DNA of 64,000 nt, from NCBI GenBank assembly GCA_022836615.1, contig MU405273.1:124001-188000 (forward strand). Direction: 5' to 3'. Below the pieces are notes generated by a model that was given only the letters and a program-made list of their open reading frames with translations, made no database searches and had not been told where the DNA came from. This document shows positions 35,544-45,424 of the stretch, in pieces. The stretch is from Annulohypoxylon bovei var. microspora (Eukaryota; Ascomycota; Sordariomycetes; Xylariales; Hypoxylaceae). The position numbers and the translations under genes were made by a program. The stretch's first letter is position 1. The number at the start of each line of letters is the position of its first letter.

Positions 35544-36488
35544 ATGGGTGATAATCTCGGACCACTAACAACGACGTTTATTCCACCAACTCCTTGCGCT
35601 TTGGAGGCTTCTCATGTATACCAAGTACCCGACGATGACCTCAAATTCTGGGCACAGGGGCCCGTGGAACTTGGGAGCTGCTGGCCCAGTGGCTATTTGT
35701 CGTCATCTACCCTATATTACTCTCCCGGACTCTGCCCTAGCGGCTATAAGCCGGCTTGCAATAATTCGAACATAATCGGAGCCTCAACAGAAACGATTCA
35801 GACATGCTGTCCAACAGCGCTACCTTACACCTGTCAGTCCGAAGGTCATCCTGGATGGGGCGGCTGCTACTGGAACCTCCCTTCCACTTGGACGTTGACG
35901 TCAGTATATGTAATATCAGAGGATCAGACAAGTCTAGTTGGGACTATGACGGGGGGTTCAGGAGCTATAAATGCGCTCGGTATCCAAGTGAGATTTCAGT
36001 CAACTGATTTCACAACATCTGTAGCTACCGAAGTAAGCAGACTCAAAGGTATGAATGTTTCGGGGTTTCTTAGCTAACAGACTAATCAGACTTCATCTCA
36101 GACCTCATCTCAGACCTCATCCCAGACTTCATCCCATACGGCAGAAGATACCCCAATCGCCTCGACCAGCAATCAATACGGTATCAGCCAAAGTGCAAAA
36201 ATAGGGGTTGGCGTTGGGGTTTCCCTCGGAGTTTTGGTATTGCTATTCGCCGTTGCTTTAGTATTTATCAAGAAGAGGAGAGGCAAAACTACCTCCCATC
36301 ATGAAATACATGAGCTACATGCGCAACCCAAATATGCAGTCGGGATCGGGGGTGAAAATGCGGTCATATCTGAGAGATCAAACCATATTCAGACGCCCAG
36401 TCCCGCGCATGTGGAAAATACTTACCCACCGGTAGCACAAAGCTCGCCAGTAGAGATGGAGGATAGATCGACATTCTATCATCGTTAG
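35544..36488 (+). CDS. Single-pass membrane protein, fungal Ser/Thr-rich surface type (2 exons)
   Basis: Exons are 35544-36032 and 36090-36488, giving 295 residues. The donor at 36033 (GTAAGC) is used because it alone keeps phase with the acceptor at 36089. The N-terminal domain begins LTTTFIPPTPC and is cysteine-rich (PSGYKPAC, CCPTALPYTCQ, GCYWN). A short Ser/Thr/Gln stalk with repeated TSSQ follows. One membrane helix (IGVGVGVSLGVLVLLFAVALVFI) precedes a KKRR stop-transfer and a cytoplasmic tail. No clear signal peptide is present, which is common in this poorly characterised fungal family. A sensor-like or wall-associated role is only a guess. Confidence 0.8.
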
Positions 36489-37663
36489 CATTTCGATGTT
36501 GATTTAGGGTTTGATGGCAATGAAAACTTCATGACTAGGTAATGGGTAGGTTGAGGGGTGTTGCGTAGAAGTAAAATGTAGGCAAGGCAACGATGGCCAG
36601 GGTCCTTTGTTGGCGAGTGATAGAAATCCAAAACGCTTTGACTTGAATTCGGGTTTATCGTATTATAGGTAGGACTTATATATTAAGATATCAATCAATC
36701 TTATACCATAAGCCTAGGAATATTCACATTCTTGTTTTTGGTAGGTAGGAAGTCAACTTTAATAGCCTATTATTAATATTCACTTGTTTGTGGTCCTCTA
36801 ACTTCGCGGCGAAGTTGTAGAAAGGTAATCCCAAAGTCTTGGATTAATAAGTATCAGTTTATGAGCGTAGATATACTTACCGGTATCTTAGTATGCTTAT
36901 AATGCCGGCCTTGACTGTGGAGGTAGGTACCCCTAAATGAAAAATGAAGTTTTCTGAGCAGCAAATCATAACATAACGTTGCAGCACGCTTAATTCATAA
37001 TTCCTACCCAAGCCCGTGGGTTTCCGCTATGTCGGGGCACCCACGTGCCTCCATACCGAGCTTGGTGTGGGTGAGTTTATTTATCCCGCTGCCGGATTTA
37101 TTATGTACGTCGTAGATGCAAGGTACAAAGGATCGTTCCGCGCTTCGTCCGAATGTAACAGTGGCTTAAATAAAAACCGAAGTGGACTAGATCTTACATA
37201 CCAACCTCCTCCAGTTCGCTTATCATAGACGGTGGACTTGGCGTCTTGCTGTTGTGAAAGGTGATGCCCATTGTAACTTATCTCCAGCAGATATTACATA
37301 AAAAAAGAAAGTATCAGTAAAATGCAGGCTTAATTCCAAGTTTACGAGGTACCGACCTAGGTAATCAAAGTCCCTGCCACGGCACAGTTGCGGATCATGT
37401 TCTTTCAATACCTGTTTTCATTGGACAATGGCCAAATACATCAAGGATTGATTCGGAGTTTACTGTCGATCTCTGCTACACCGGCTTGGCAAAACTGGCG
37501 CTGTCATCAAGCTGGAACTCTGATAAAAGAGCCTTGTCCTCAGCTCTTCCATCTTGTTGATATCCTGATCCGGTCTGTCCTATCGCCAAGCTCATACAGT
37601 TAGGCCCATCCCCGTTCTCTGTTTCCCCCGATCGGCCATATAACTTGTATCAATCAAGTCACC
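36489..37663. other. Intergenic, 1.2 kb
   Basis: 3' flank of the surface protein and promoter of the secreted phosphodiesterase. No gene supported. Confidence 0.5.
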
Positions 37664-38938
37664 ATGCATCTCAAGACAGCTTCCGCCGTCATCGTCGGCC
37701 TGGCCGCGGTCGAGGTATCTGCCCTACCGAAGACGCCGGGGTGGTGGAAGCCTAAGTCGTGGACCAACCCGGCTCAGCAACATTTCCGGACGGCTGAGCT
37801 CGGTCCGCGCCCGCAATTCCTAGTGACCGACATGGAGGAAGGCTGGCTGAAGGACAAGCTGTCCTCGTGCTCCGACACGGTAGCGCGGCCGACCAAGTTT
37901 AGCATCGGCCACCGCGGCGGCGGCTGTCTGCAATTTCCCGAGGAGACGCGTGAATCCGTCGAAGCGGGAACTCGCATGGGCGCCGGGATCCTCGAGTGCG
38001 ACGTGGCTTTCACCAGCGACCGGCAGCTCGTCTGCCGGCATGACCAGTGCGACTTGCACACGACGACTAACATCGTCGCGACAGATCTGGGCGCCAAGTG
38101 TACGACGCCATTTACACCGGCGGATAACGGTACGGCCGCAACTGCGTACTGCTGCACGAGCGACATCACGTTAGCCGAGTTCAAATCCCTCTGCGGCAAG
38201 ATGGACGGCTCTAACTCCTCGGCCACCACACCCGAGGACTTCCTACACGGGACGCCCGCATGGCGGACCGACCTGTATGCGACCTGTGGCACTGTCCTCG
38301 CTCACACAGAGTTCCTGGAGCTCGTCGACTCTCACGGCCGGGACTTCACGACCGAGCTCAAGCAACCGCGCGTGCCGATGCCCTTCGACGGCAATTACAC
38401 GCAAGAGCTATACGCGCAGCAGGTGATCGAGGAGTACCGGGCCGCGGGTATCGACCCGTCGCGAGTCTGGTTGCAGAGCTTCTCGTTTTCGGATATAGTG
38501 TACTGGCTTCGTGCCGACCCGGCATTCGGCAAGCAGGCCGTACTGCTCGACGAGAGCGGCGACTTGCCGGGAACGTTCCCAGCTGCTGTTGCTAACTTGT
38601 CTTTTTATAAGGAGGCCGGCGTGCAGGTTGTTGCGCCACCGCTCCAATACCTCGTCACCCTCGGCGAGGACAATGAGTACGTCCCTTCTTCATATGCGAC
38701 GACGGCCCGGGACTTGGGCTTTAAGATCTTGACGTGGTCTCTTGAGCGTTCGGGACCTCTAGCTCAAGCCGCAGCCGCGGGCGACTACTATTATTCGACT
38801 ATTACCAACGGCACGCACAGGGACGGCGATATGTATAGACTGGTTGATGTTTTAGCGCGACAGGTTGGGGTCCAAGGTATCTTCTCAGACTGGTCGGCTA
38901 CTGTTACGTACTATGCCAACTGCTTTGATCTCTTCTGA
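37664..38938 (+). CDS. Secreted glycerophosphodiester phosphodiesterase
   Basis: Hydrolyses deacylated phospholipids to glycerol-3-phosphate and an alcohol. It is a single exon of 424 residues in a GC-rich block. A signal peptide is clear (hydrophobic to about residue 20, AVEVSALP cleavage region). GDPD motifs are intact: HRG at 83-85, E-C-D at 111-113, and the catalytic second histidine in CRHDQCDLH (His126). Several NxT/NxS sites and an even set of cysteines agree with secretion. The end closes with the barrel segment GVQGIFSDWSATVTYYANCF. The ATG at 37664 sits in a good context (CACCATG). A toxin-type phospholipase D of the same fold is a less likely alternative. Confidence 0.9.
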   Translation: MHLKTASAVIVGLAAVEVSALPKTPGWWKPKSWTNPAQQHFRTAELGPRPQFLVTDMEEGWLKDKLSSCSDTVARPTKFSIGHRGGGCLQFPEETRESVEAGTRMGAGILECDVAFTSDRQLVCRHDQCDLHTTTNIVATDLGAKCTTPFTPADNGTAATAYCCTSDITLAEFKSLCGKMDGSNSSATTPEDFLHGTPAWRTDLYATCGTVLAHTEFLELVDSHGRDFTTELKQPRVPMPFDGNYTQELYAQQVIEEYRAAGIDPSRVWLQSFSFSDIVYWLRADPAFGKQAVLLDESGDLPGTFPAAVANLSFYKEAGVQVVAPPLQYLVTLGEDNEYVPSSYATTARDLGFKILTWSLERSGPLAQAAAAGDYYYSTITNGTHRDGDMYRLVDVLARQVGVQGIFSDWSATVTYYANCFDLF

Positions 38939-39244
38939 GGATGATAGAGATAACTATTCGCGCTGAAAGTATATTAACCTTGAGTCGTATATAATATGGA
39001 TATAGTAGCTTCCGAGAAAAGAGACCAGCTGCGAGTAAGTAATTATTAATATCACCTTAGTAAATATACGTACTACGTTAAGTCGTGAGGATGCCTTGTG
39101 ATTCTGAGAGAGAAACGACACCTATTTCTGAGTGATGTTAGCGGTGTAGGATTTCCATTATAACGAATATGTAGTTCGTAAGGAAACCTGATGCATACTA
39201 TCTCATCAGGACAGTGCTTTACCCATCAAATGACCCGGAAGATT
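38939..39244. other. Convergent 3' region
   Basis: About 0.3 kb between stop codons of the phosphodiesterase and the chitinase; nothing else seen. Confidence 0.5.
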
Positions 39245-40605
39245 TTATAGCTCCTCCTTTCTGGCAGACAAGCTCTTCACTCCGACATTGAGTGCCTTGA
39301 GATGATCCCATTTTGGCGCATCTTCACCTAGTCCCCATGCAAACACGCCACCTAGCTTCTCTCTCTCCACGATGAGGGGAAACTTCTTAGCGATGGATAC
39401 CGGAGTATCAAACGTCCACCAGATAGCCTCCTGCTCATCCCAATAGTAATAGCCGCCGCCAACCTCGTCGTAATGCCCCTCTGCCGTGGCCTTCTCAAAC
39501 GATGCCTTGACGTTTTGAGGGACTTCGTCGTGCCACGAAAACCCACCCGCCCGGCCGAGGTCGGCACCGGTCACCGGATCCTCCATTAAGCCCGTAGGAC
39601 AGCCGATGGGATTTTTAGCGCAGGGTGCACGCTCGGTGTGAAAGTACTTGGCATAGAAGGCAAAACCTAAGTTGATCTTACCGCGTGCTGCACCATTTTC
39701 CATGTAAGCATGGACCGACTCTAAACTAGCCTGAACGCCGGTATGATGCTTGGTTACACTGTCGCGGCGATTCATCAAATCGTATGACATCACGTTTAAG
39801 AAGTCAAGAGATTCCATGATCCGAGGAACAGTTTCGGGCTTGAAGGCGAGCATGTCTCTTGGAAGACCCGGCACTGCTGCCGAGATAAGCTTGTTAGGAC
39901 CAAGAGCCTTCCGAATCTGGGCGAGCAGTTTTGGAAATGCTGCAATTTCCCAGGCTTTTTCCTCGTTCGGGATCTTCTTCCAATCTTCGCCGTTGCCTCT
40001 TTAATTTTCAGATATTAGCTTCACTGTTGAGTAACCTCTATTCGACGCCGGAGTAGGACCTACCCGGGGTACTCCCAGTCTGCATCAACACCTATAATGT
40101 ACGAAGCATTAGGAGATTGAATAAGAGAGCGAAGCGGTGCTTATATATGTAGGTGAACTGACCATCAGCGCCCGTATCACGAACCATGGCGGCTATGTTG
40201 CGAGCGAATCTAGCTTGGCTCTCATCCGTACGCGCGGCCATATCGAAACCGGCCGAATCGCCCCAGCCGCCGATTGCGACCATTATTTTGGTCCCCGAGC
40301 GGAATTTGGAACGAGCCTCGCTGACGGGCATGAACAACGGCCACGTAGAACTGACCTGTTCCCGGTTGAAGAGGTCAGGGCTCATAAAAGCCATGGCTAC
40401 ATGGGTGATGGACGAGCTAAGAGCTAAGTCCGGCGTTATAGGATGTTGCCTAGAAACTTGCCGTTAGGAAAGAGGCAAACCATTTTCGAATCACGACCTA
40501 CCCTGTGAGGTACATGATGTTTCTCAAAGGTGCCGCTGCCGAGGCCATGGCAGCGGTCAGTATGAGAAATACGAAGAGAATTCTTTGCAAAACCGTGCAA
40601 GTCAT
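39245..40605 (-). CDS. GH18 chitinase with a 28-nt catalytic exon (4 exons)
   Basis: Cleaves beta-1,4 linkages in chitin. Exons are 40605-40502, 40449-40163, 40091-40064 and 39998-39245, giving 390 residues. The signal peptide is MTCTVLQRILFVFLILTAA, with cleavage near residue 24. The second barrel strand reads KIMVAIGGWGDS. The catalytic motif DGVDADWE spans residues 130-137 (acid Glu137) and is encoded across the splice junctions of the tiny third exon. Later parts are FLNVMSYDLMN, GFAFYAKYF and GGVFAWGLGED. The product has no obvious chitin-binding module. It ends KEEL, weakly like an ER-retrieval signal. The usual length for subgroup A fungal chitinases is similar or slightly longer. Confidence 0.92.
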
Positions 40606-41716
40606 GTTGACTCAGAGCTACATGAACGTTGTTGAATTAGGATGAATTAGAATGAGCCATATCATAAGGCTCGTTCCCTCGAAGTCTATTTGGATTTTGT
40701 ATGGAGATAATAATCCACAGGTCGTTCCTCCTATCTAGGTAGAGAATGAAAGTATACCTAGACAGTTAATAGGCCAAAGACATGTAGAAGGAGCCGTCGA
40801 TGATATTCTGGTAATTGGGGTAGGTACGAGTTAGGAGTCGGACCCGGACCCGGACCTATGTAGGTAGGTACCTAGTAAACAAATCAATGTGCAAGGAGGG
40901 GCAGAATCCCCGCAGAATCCCCAATCCCCGGGGAAGGAGGTATCGATCAATTGAAAGTTGCTTCTATGGAATCTTTGATGTTTAAGTAAGCTGAAGAAGA
41001 ACCAATACTAGGTAGGTAAACATGTATAATTTAACATTATCTAAGTATTAACATAAATCTTGATGAAATATTTTATTTTTTATTTTTCTTGGGAGTTTTT
41101 ATAGTCTTGCTGGCATTGGGAAAAAACCTGTGGATTTGTGGATGTGTAAATCAATTATGTCGACAAATCCGCCGCCTATTCATAGGTACCTAATGTCTGT
41201 CCAATGACCTACCTTGACAATGTTGGAGAATATGAATCTTGCAACATTTCACGACTTACAAAGCAGAGTTTCTTGTTGAAATATACCGCATAATATCGAC
41301 ATAATTAATATCCATATGTCCAAGGACGACTTAAATGGTAAGATGAGCCACCCCTTTGCCCCGTGCAGTTAATTCTGGCTCCTGCAATGCAAGGTGATGT
41401 GGTAAGTTTAAGATATGTAGAGTCGGCATGGCCGCATATCTACCCCTGTACTCACATAATGACAGCCCGTTCTAGCGGTATAAGTGCTTGAAGAACCTTT
41501 TGGGACCCGGGAAATAGTTTCATATTCGACTATATGGCCAAGTATCATGTCATTTCTGCCCTTCTCTGGGTAGTCGTCTCTCTCTCGCCCACTGTTCTAA
41601 TTGGCAATGCATTCTGGCCACATTATACCTATTTCTCGAGATATGGGTATATTGCGGAATATCTAGATCAAATATACCATATAACAGTGACACATGGCTA
41701 ATTGTTTAAATTCGCA
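40606..41716. other. Divergent promoter region, chitinase / methyltransferase
   Basis: About 1.1 kb, AT-rich, with TAGGTA motifs at 40858-40875. No gene supported. Confidence 0.5.
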
Positions 41717-43221
41717 ATGATGGAATCTAACTGGGACCTCGACGACGCCGGGGGTTCGGATACGATAGTGGGAAGTGGTAGCGAAATCGCAGTCGCCGGC
41801 CCCGAAGACGTACAGGATGACGAGTTCGAAACCTCCGATTTTGATACTTCATCGATTAGCAGGTTTGGGAGTGTGTCTTCGTCTATTTACCGGCATTCGT
41901 ATGAGAACGGTCGAAGAGTACATACCGAATCGTTCTAATATAATCGGCACACATCACTAATTCGCCTACACTAGTATCATAAATACCGGTATGGAACATG
42001 TAGGCTTCTCCTGTTGATTTCCCCGTTTTATGGCTGCCCCCAATTTCTATACCGCAGCTTTAGTGCTTTCGGCAATTTAGAGGTCTACCTGCGGGCTGAA
42101 TTTCTTCACTATCAAGTGCTAATCTAGGCCGAGGCTAGATCCCATTCCAAATGACGAGACCGAACAAAATAGAGAAGACATGAAACATGTTGCGATTCTG
42201 GAGCTTACGAGGTATGTCATGAACCACTCTAAGGCGGTCCTTAGAATCTGAACTAGGAACTGACGGATATTTCAGAGGGAAGAACTTTTTCGCACCGGTT
42301 GGTGACCATCCTCAAAAGATAATTGATCTGGGCACTGGCACGGGGACCTGGGCTATCGAAGGTGAGTTATAACCATCTCGATCTGGGACCATGTATATTG
42401 AGATCTTTCGTCAATCTTATCGTAGTTGCCGATATGTTTACTGGCGCCGAAATCGTGGGTTGCGATTTGAGCCCTATCCAGCCCTTCTGGGTCCCGAGCA
42501 ATGTTAGGTTTATCATTGACGATATCGAAGACGAATGGGTTCACGGAGATAACTGGGATCTCATCCACATCCGCCAGGTGTTTCCGGCGATCCAGGACCC
42601 TCCTGGTGTGTGTGAACAGAGCTTTAGGTAAGCTTGGCCTAGTAAATATCGAATCTCGTATAACTGCGAATGCTGACAGAAGGGCGTCAAAAGCCACCTC
42701 AGACCAGGAGGCTGGATCGAAGTTCAGGATTTCGGTGGAATAGTGAAATGCGACGACGACACACTGCCGATAGATTCCTTGCTTACCCAATTCTATGATA
42801 TGACAACCGAGGCACTATCTAAGCGTGGGATAAGGTGGACTATCGCCAACAACATAGAAGAGGTGCTCAGAGACGTTGGCTTCGTCAATATTCAGTGTAA
42901 AAGATTCAAATGTCCTATTGGGATCTGGCCGAAGGTACTGTAGAATTTTCTTGAATATTTATCAGAAAATCCATTACTCTCCGTACCTAGTCTAACACCG
43001 GGGAGTAGGCGAAACGACTCCGTTTAGTTGGACTATATATGAAGTCAGCATTTGGGGATCTCATAGACGCTCTTGCGCCTAGGATTTTCCCAGTGCTCTC
43101 AAAATCTCCGCAGCAAATGAAGGAGTTTCTCACCAGTGCCCAGGACGAACTGCAGACGACGAACGCTCACATATATCTCGATTACTTCTTTTGGTACGCT
43201 CAGAAACCTCCGGCTGATTGA
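41717..43221 (+). CDS. LaeA-like SAM-dependent methyltransferase (6 exons)
   Basis: A class I methyltransferase of the large fungal LaeA-like family; most members have no known substrate. Proposed exons are 41717-41931, 42128-42211, 42276-42361, 42426-42627, 42694-42934 and 43009-43221, giving 346 residues. The family lead-in YENGRR is in exon 1 and PNDETEQNRED in exon 2. SAM motif I is IDLGTGTGTWAIE. CDLSPIQPFWVPSN and HLRPGGWIEVQDFG follow, and the end is YLDYFFWYAQKP. Exon 5 uses an AAAAG acceptor that restores FSHLRPGGW. The first intron is the weak point: its donor GTTCTA is poor and it is 196 nt long. No secondary-metabolite cluster is next to it. Confidence 0.8.
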
Positions 43222-43650
43222 AGACAACACATCTGTTCTATTATATTTATAATAGCCACAGAAATATACCTGCACAATTCGAAGACTGCTTCGCTGTGTT
43301 GGACTTTGTCTGGTTGATAATCTCAGACGTAGGGCACTTTTTTTTTTTTTTTTTTTTTTTTTTTGTAAAATAAGAGTCATGATGAAAGACAATCCGTGGT
43401 TATGACACCCATAAATGTGACCGATCCATTGTGATGATAAACCCCATTTAAAGGGGCATTGTCATTATCAAATATGTATTTATACGGCCATTCTTGTTAT
43501 TGCAGTATTAGTAGTGACGATAAGACCGATAAGACCCATAACAACTTGTGTTCCTCATATTATGCTATTATCGGATATCAACAACATTTTATATTTATTT
43601 TCGCCTTGGTCTATGTTCCACTTGTTCATATCCTAAGGGACCTTTAATCC
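43222..43650. other. Intergenic with poly-T tract
   Basis: 3' flank of the methyltransferase. A 27-nt T run lies at 43338-43364. The right end carries the AATCC target site of the adjacent LTR element (43646-43650). Confidence 0.6.
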
Positions 43651-43840
43651 TGTTGGCAGTAAAAGGGATTTACTGGCAAAGGGCGCTTTGTGGCTTTGTG
43701 TGGCTTTGTGTGGCTTGTGCCATATAAGGCTACACTTGGCATGGGTTTGGAAACAGGCAGTTTGTACGTTTTACACAACCACAAGATCGTAATACATCAC
43801 ACGGTATTACACGCAAACGTATCGTGACCTATTGCCTTCA
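43651..43840 (+). repeat. 5' LTR of the gag-only element
   Basis: 190 bp, TG..CA ends. It contains a short tandem TGGCTTTGTG repeat and a TATA-like CATATAAG at about 43731-43738. The sequence right after it (TGGTAGCAAC) is where a tRNA primer site is expected; I could not name the tRNA. Confidence 0.92.
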
Positions 43841-43927
43841 TGGTAGCAACCTCTTCCGTTTTGGATAATTATTCGAGGGATTAGGTTACGGTTTTCAGGC
43901 CTTTTGGCCTGGGGGGGGGGAATCGTG

Positions 43928-44821
43928 ATGGCATCGGCATCGGGATCAGGATCTGGTGATGTTGCATCGTTGAAAGCTCAGGTTGACAGGCTGGAGAAAG
44001 CCTTGAAGGAGCTGACGGTCAAGCAAGAGAAGCAAGCTGATAACCCTGACGATACGACGTCATCACCCTCACCCTCATCGGCGAACGACACGAACCTGCG
44101 ATGGGAACGATTCGAGTGGAAGCTACCCAAAGAGCTTCGTTTGACAGGTCCTGAGAACTTTCCCATGTGGTTGGAGATGTTGGGTATAGCACTGAGATCG
44201 ATCGGCTACATCGAGGGAACAAGCAATATCACTTCGATGGATGACTTGAAGATAGCCAACATCATCTGCAACAACGTCTGCGAGGATCCGTTGAGGTTAG
44301 TGACAGGCTTGAAGCAAGGCACTGTCATGGTCACCCAGTTCCGTACGAACTATCAGGCACGCGGAGATCAACAAAAGATGTCACTGTGGGAGGAATTCGA
44401 GGAGATCAAGTACAACGGTGGTGATCCTGTCACGTACGTCACAACCTTCACGTATCTTGTCTCACGAAACAGCGATGTGGGGAATAAAATCTCCGATGCG
44501 CAGTTGAGAGCACGTTTTATCCGCGGCGCTGAAGATAAAGCCAAGGATTGGACTGCGCGGCAGCGTACTTTGTTGAAGGTATCCACAATCACGATACAGG
44601 TGATGAAGGATGACTTCATTTCAGAGTTTCGCAGCCGCATTGGCAAGGCATCTGGCAAGGGTGACAGTCACGCTGCTGGGGATCAGGACGGCAAGAAGTG
44701 CTGGAAGTGTGGGAAGCCGGGCCACATTCGCCGTGACTGCCCTGGCAACAGCAAAGCTGGCGATGTACACGAGATTGACGGATCGGCAGGCACCTTCAAG
44801 CCGATGCAGGTAATCTTCTGA
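43928..44821 (+). CDS. Retroelement Gag-like protein with CCHC knuckle
   Basis: 297 residues, intact. The start at 43928 follows a run of ten G at 43911-43920; the frame is open further upstream but without ATG. A coiled-coil-like segment (VDRLEKALKELTVKQEK) is followed by the copia-type Gag body. This includes the YNGGDPVTYVTTFTYLV stretch. Near the C-terminus is one zinc knuckle, CWKCGKPGHIRRDC (C-x2-C-x4-H-x4-C). In full copia elements the frame would run on into protease; here it stops after 35 more residues. Confidence 0.88.
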   Translation: MASASGSGSGDVASLKAQVDRLEKALKELTVKQEKQADNPDDTTSSPSPSSANDTNLRWERFEWKLPKELRLTGPENFPMWLEMLGIALRSIGYIEGTSNITSMDDLKIANIICNNVCEDPLRLVTGLKQGTVMVTQFRTNYQARGDQQKMSLWEEFEEIKYNGGDPVTYVTTFTYLVSRNSDVGNKISDAQLRARFIRGAEDKAKDWTARQRTLLKVSTITIQVMKDDFISEFRSRIGKASGKGDSHAAGDQDGKKCWKCGKPGHIRRDCPGNSKAGDVHEIDGSAGTFKPMQVIF

Positions 44822-45123
44822 GCGTTGAAGCATGGAGAGCGTTGCCGAGCAACAAGGACTGACTGGTTATTTGCGGGATCGTGTGTAGGGGCGTTGAATG
44901 GATCAAGATATGCTGTGGTTTATCACGATAGTTGGCCAACTGAACCCCTGGAGGGTAAGAGTGTGAGCAGTAGTGAGATCCTTACGATGCACATGGCAGT
45001 AGCTAGGGGCTGAAAGAGGCCAAACAGGGCTGAAAAAGGCCAAAACAGGGCTGTAAAAGGCGACAGCAAGGTTGAAAATGGTGTTTTGGATGGCGTTTAG
45101 ATGGCACTGGCGCCAGGAGAGCG

Positions 45124-45313
45124 TGTTGGCAGTAAAAGGGATTTACTGGCAAAGGGCGCTTTGTGGCTTTGTGTGGCTTTGTGTGGCTTGTGCCATATAA
45201 GGCTACACTTGGCATGGGTTTGGAAACAGGCAGTTTGTACGTTTTACACAACCACAAGATCGTAATACATCACACGGTATTACACGCAAACGTATCGTGA
45301 CCTATTGCCTTCA
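45124..45313 (+). repeat. 3' LTR of the gag-only element
   Basis: 190 bp, identical by eye to the copy at 43651-43840 and followed by the AATCC duplication. A weak purine stretch (about 45115-45122) precedes it where a polypurine tract is expected. Confidence 0.92.
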
Positions 45314-45424
45314 AATCCTTTAATTTATTATAGGATGGGAATTGTACTCTGGTAATGCTGATCTAGAATTGAAAAGAACCTCTGAATCTCGCAAGCTACC
45401 GTGTCAATCCAGCACGCGCCCATC

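Larger units (their letters stand above)
43651..45313 (+). mobile_element. Gag-only LTR retroelement, non-autonomous
   Basis: A 1663-bp element bounded by direct LTRs of 190 bp that look identical base for base. Each starts TGTTGG and ends CTTCA (TG..CA). The flanks carry a 5-bp target duplication, AATCC at 43646-43650 and 45314-45318. Between the LTRs lies one intact gag-like frame and no protease, integrase or reverse transcriptase. It would need enzymes from a related full element. Identical LTRs imply a recent insertion. Confidence 0.93.

Noticed and set aside
42628..42693. Apparent frameshift in the methyltransferase before LRPGGW
   Set aside because: Using the AAAAG acceptor at 42693 keeps frame and gives FSHLRPGGWIEVQ, so no frameshift is needed.
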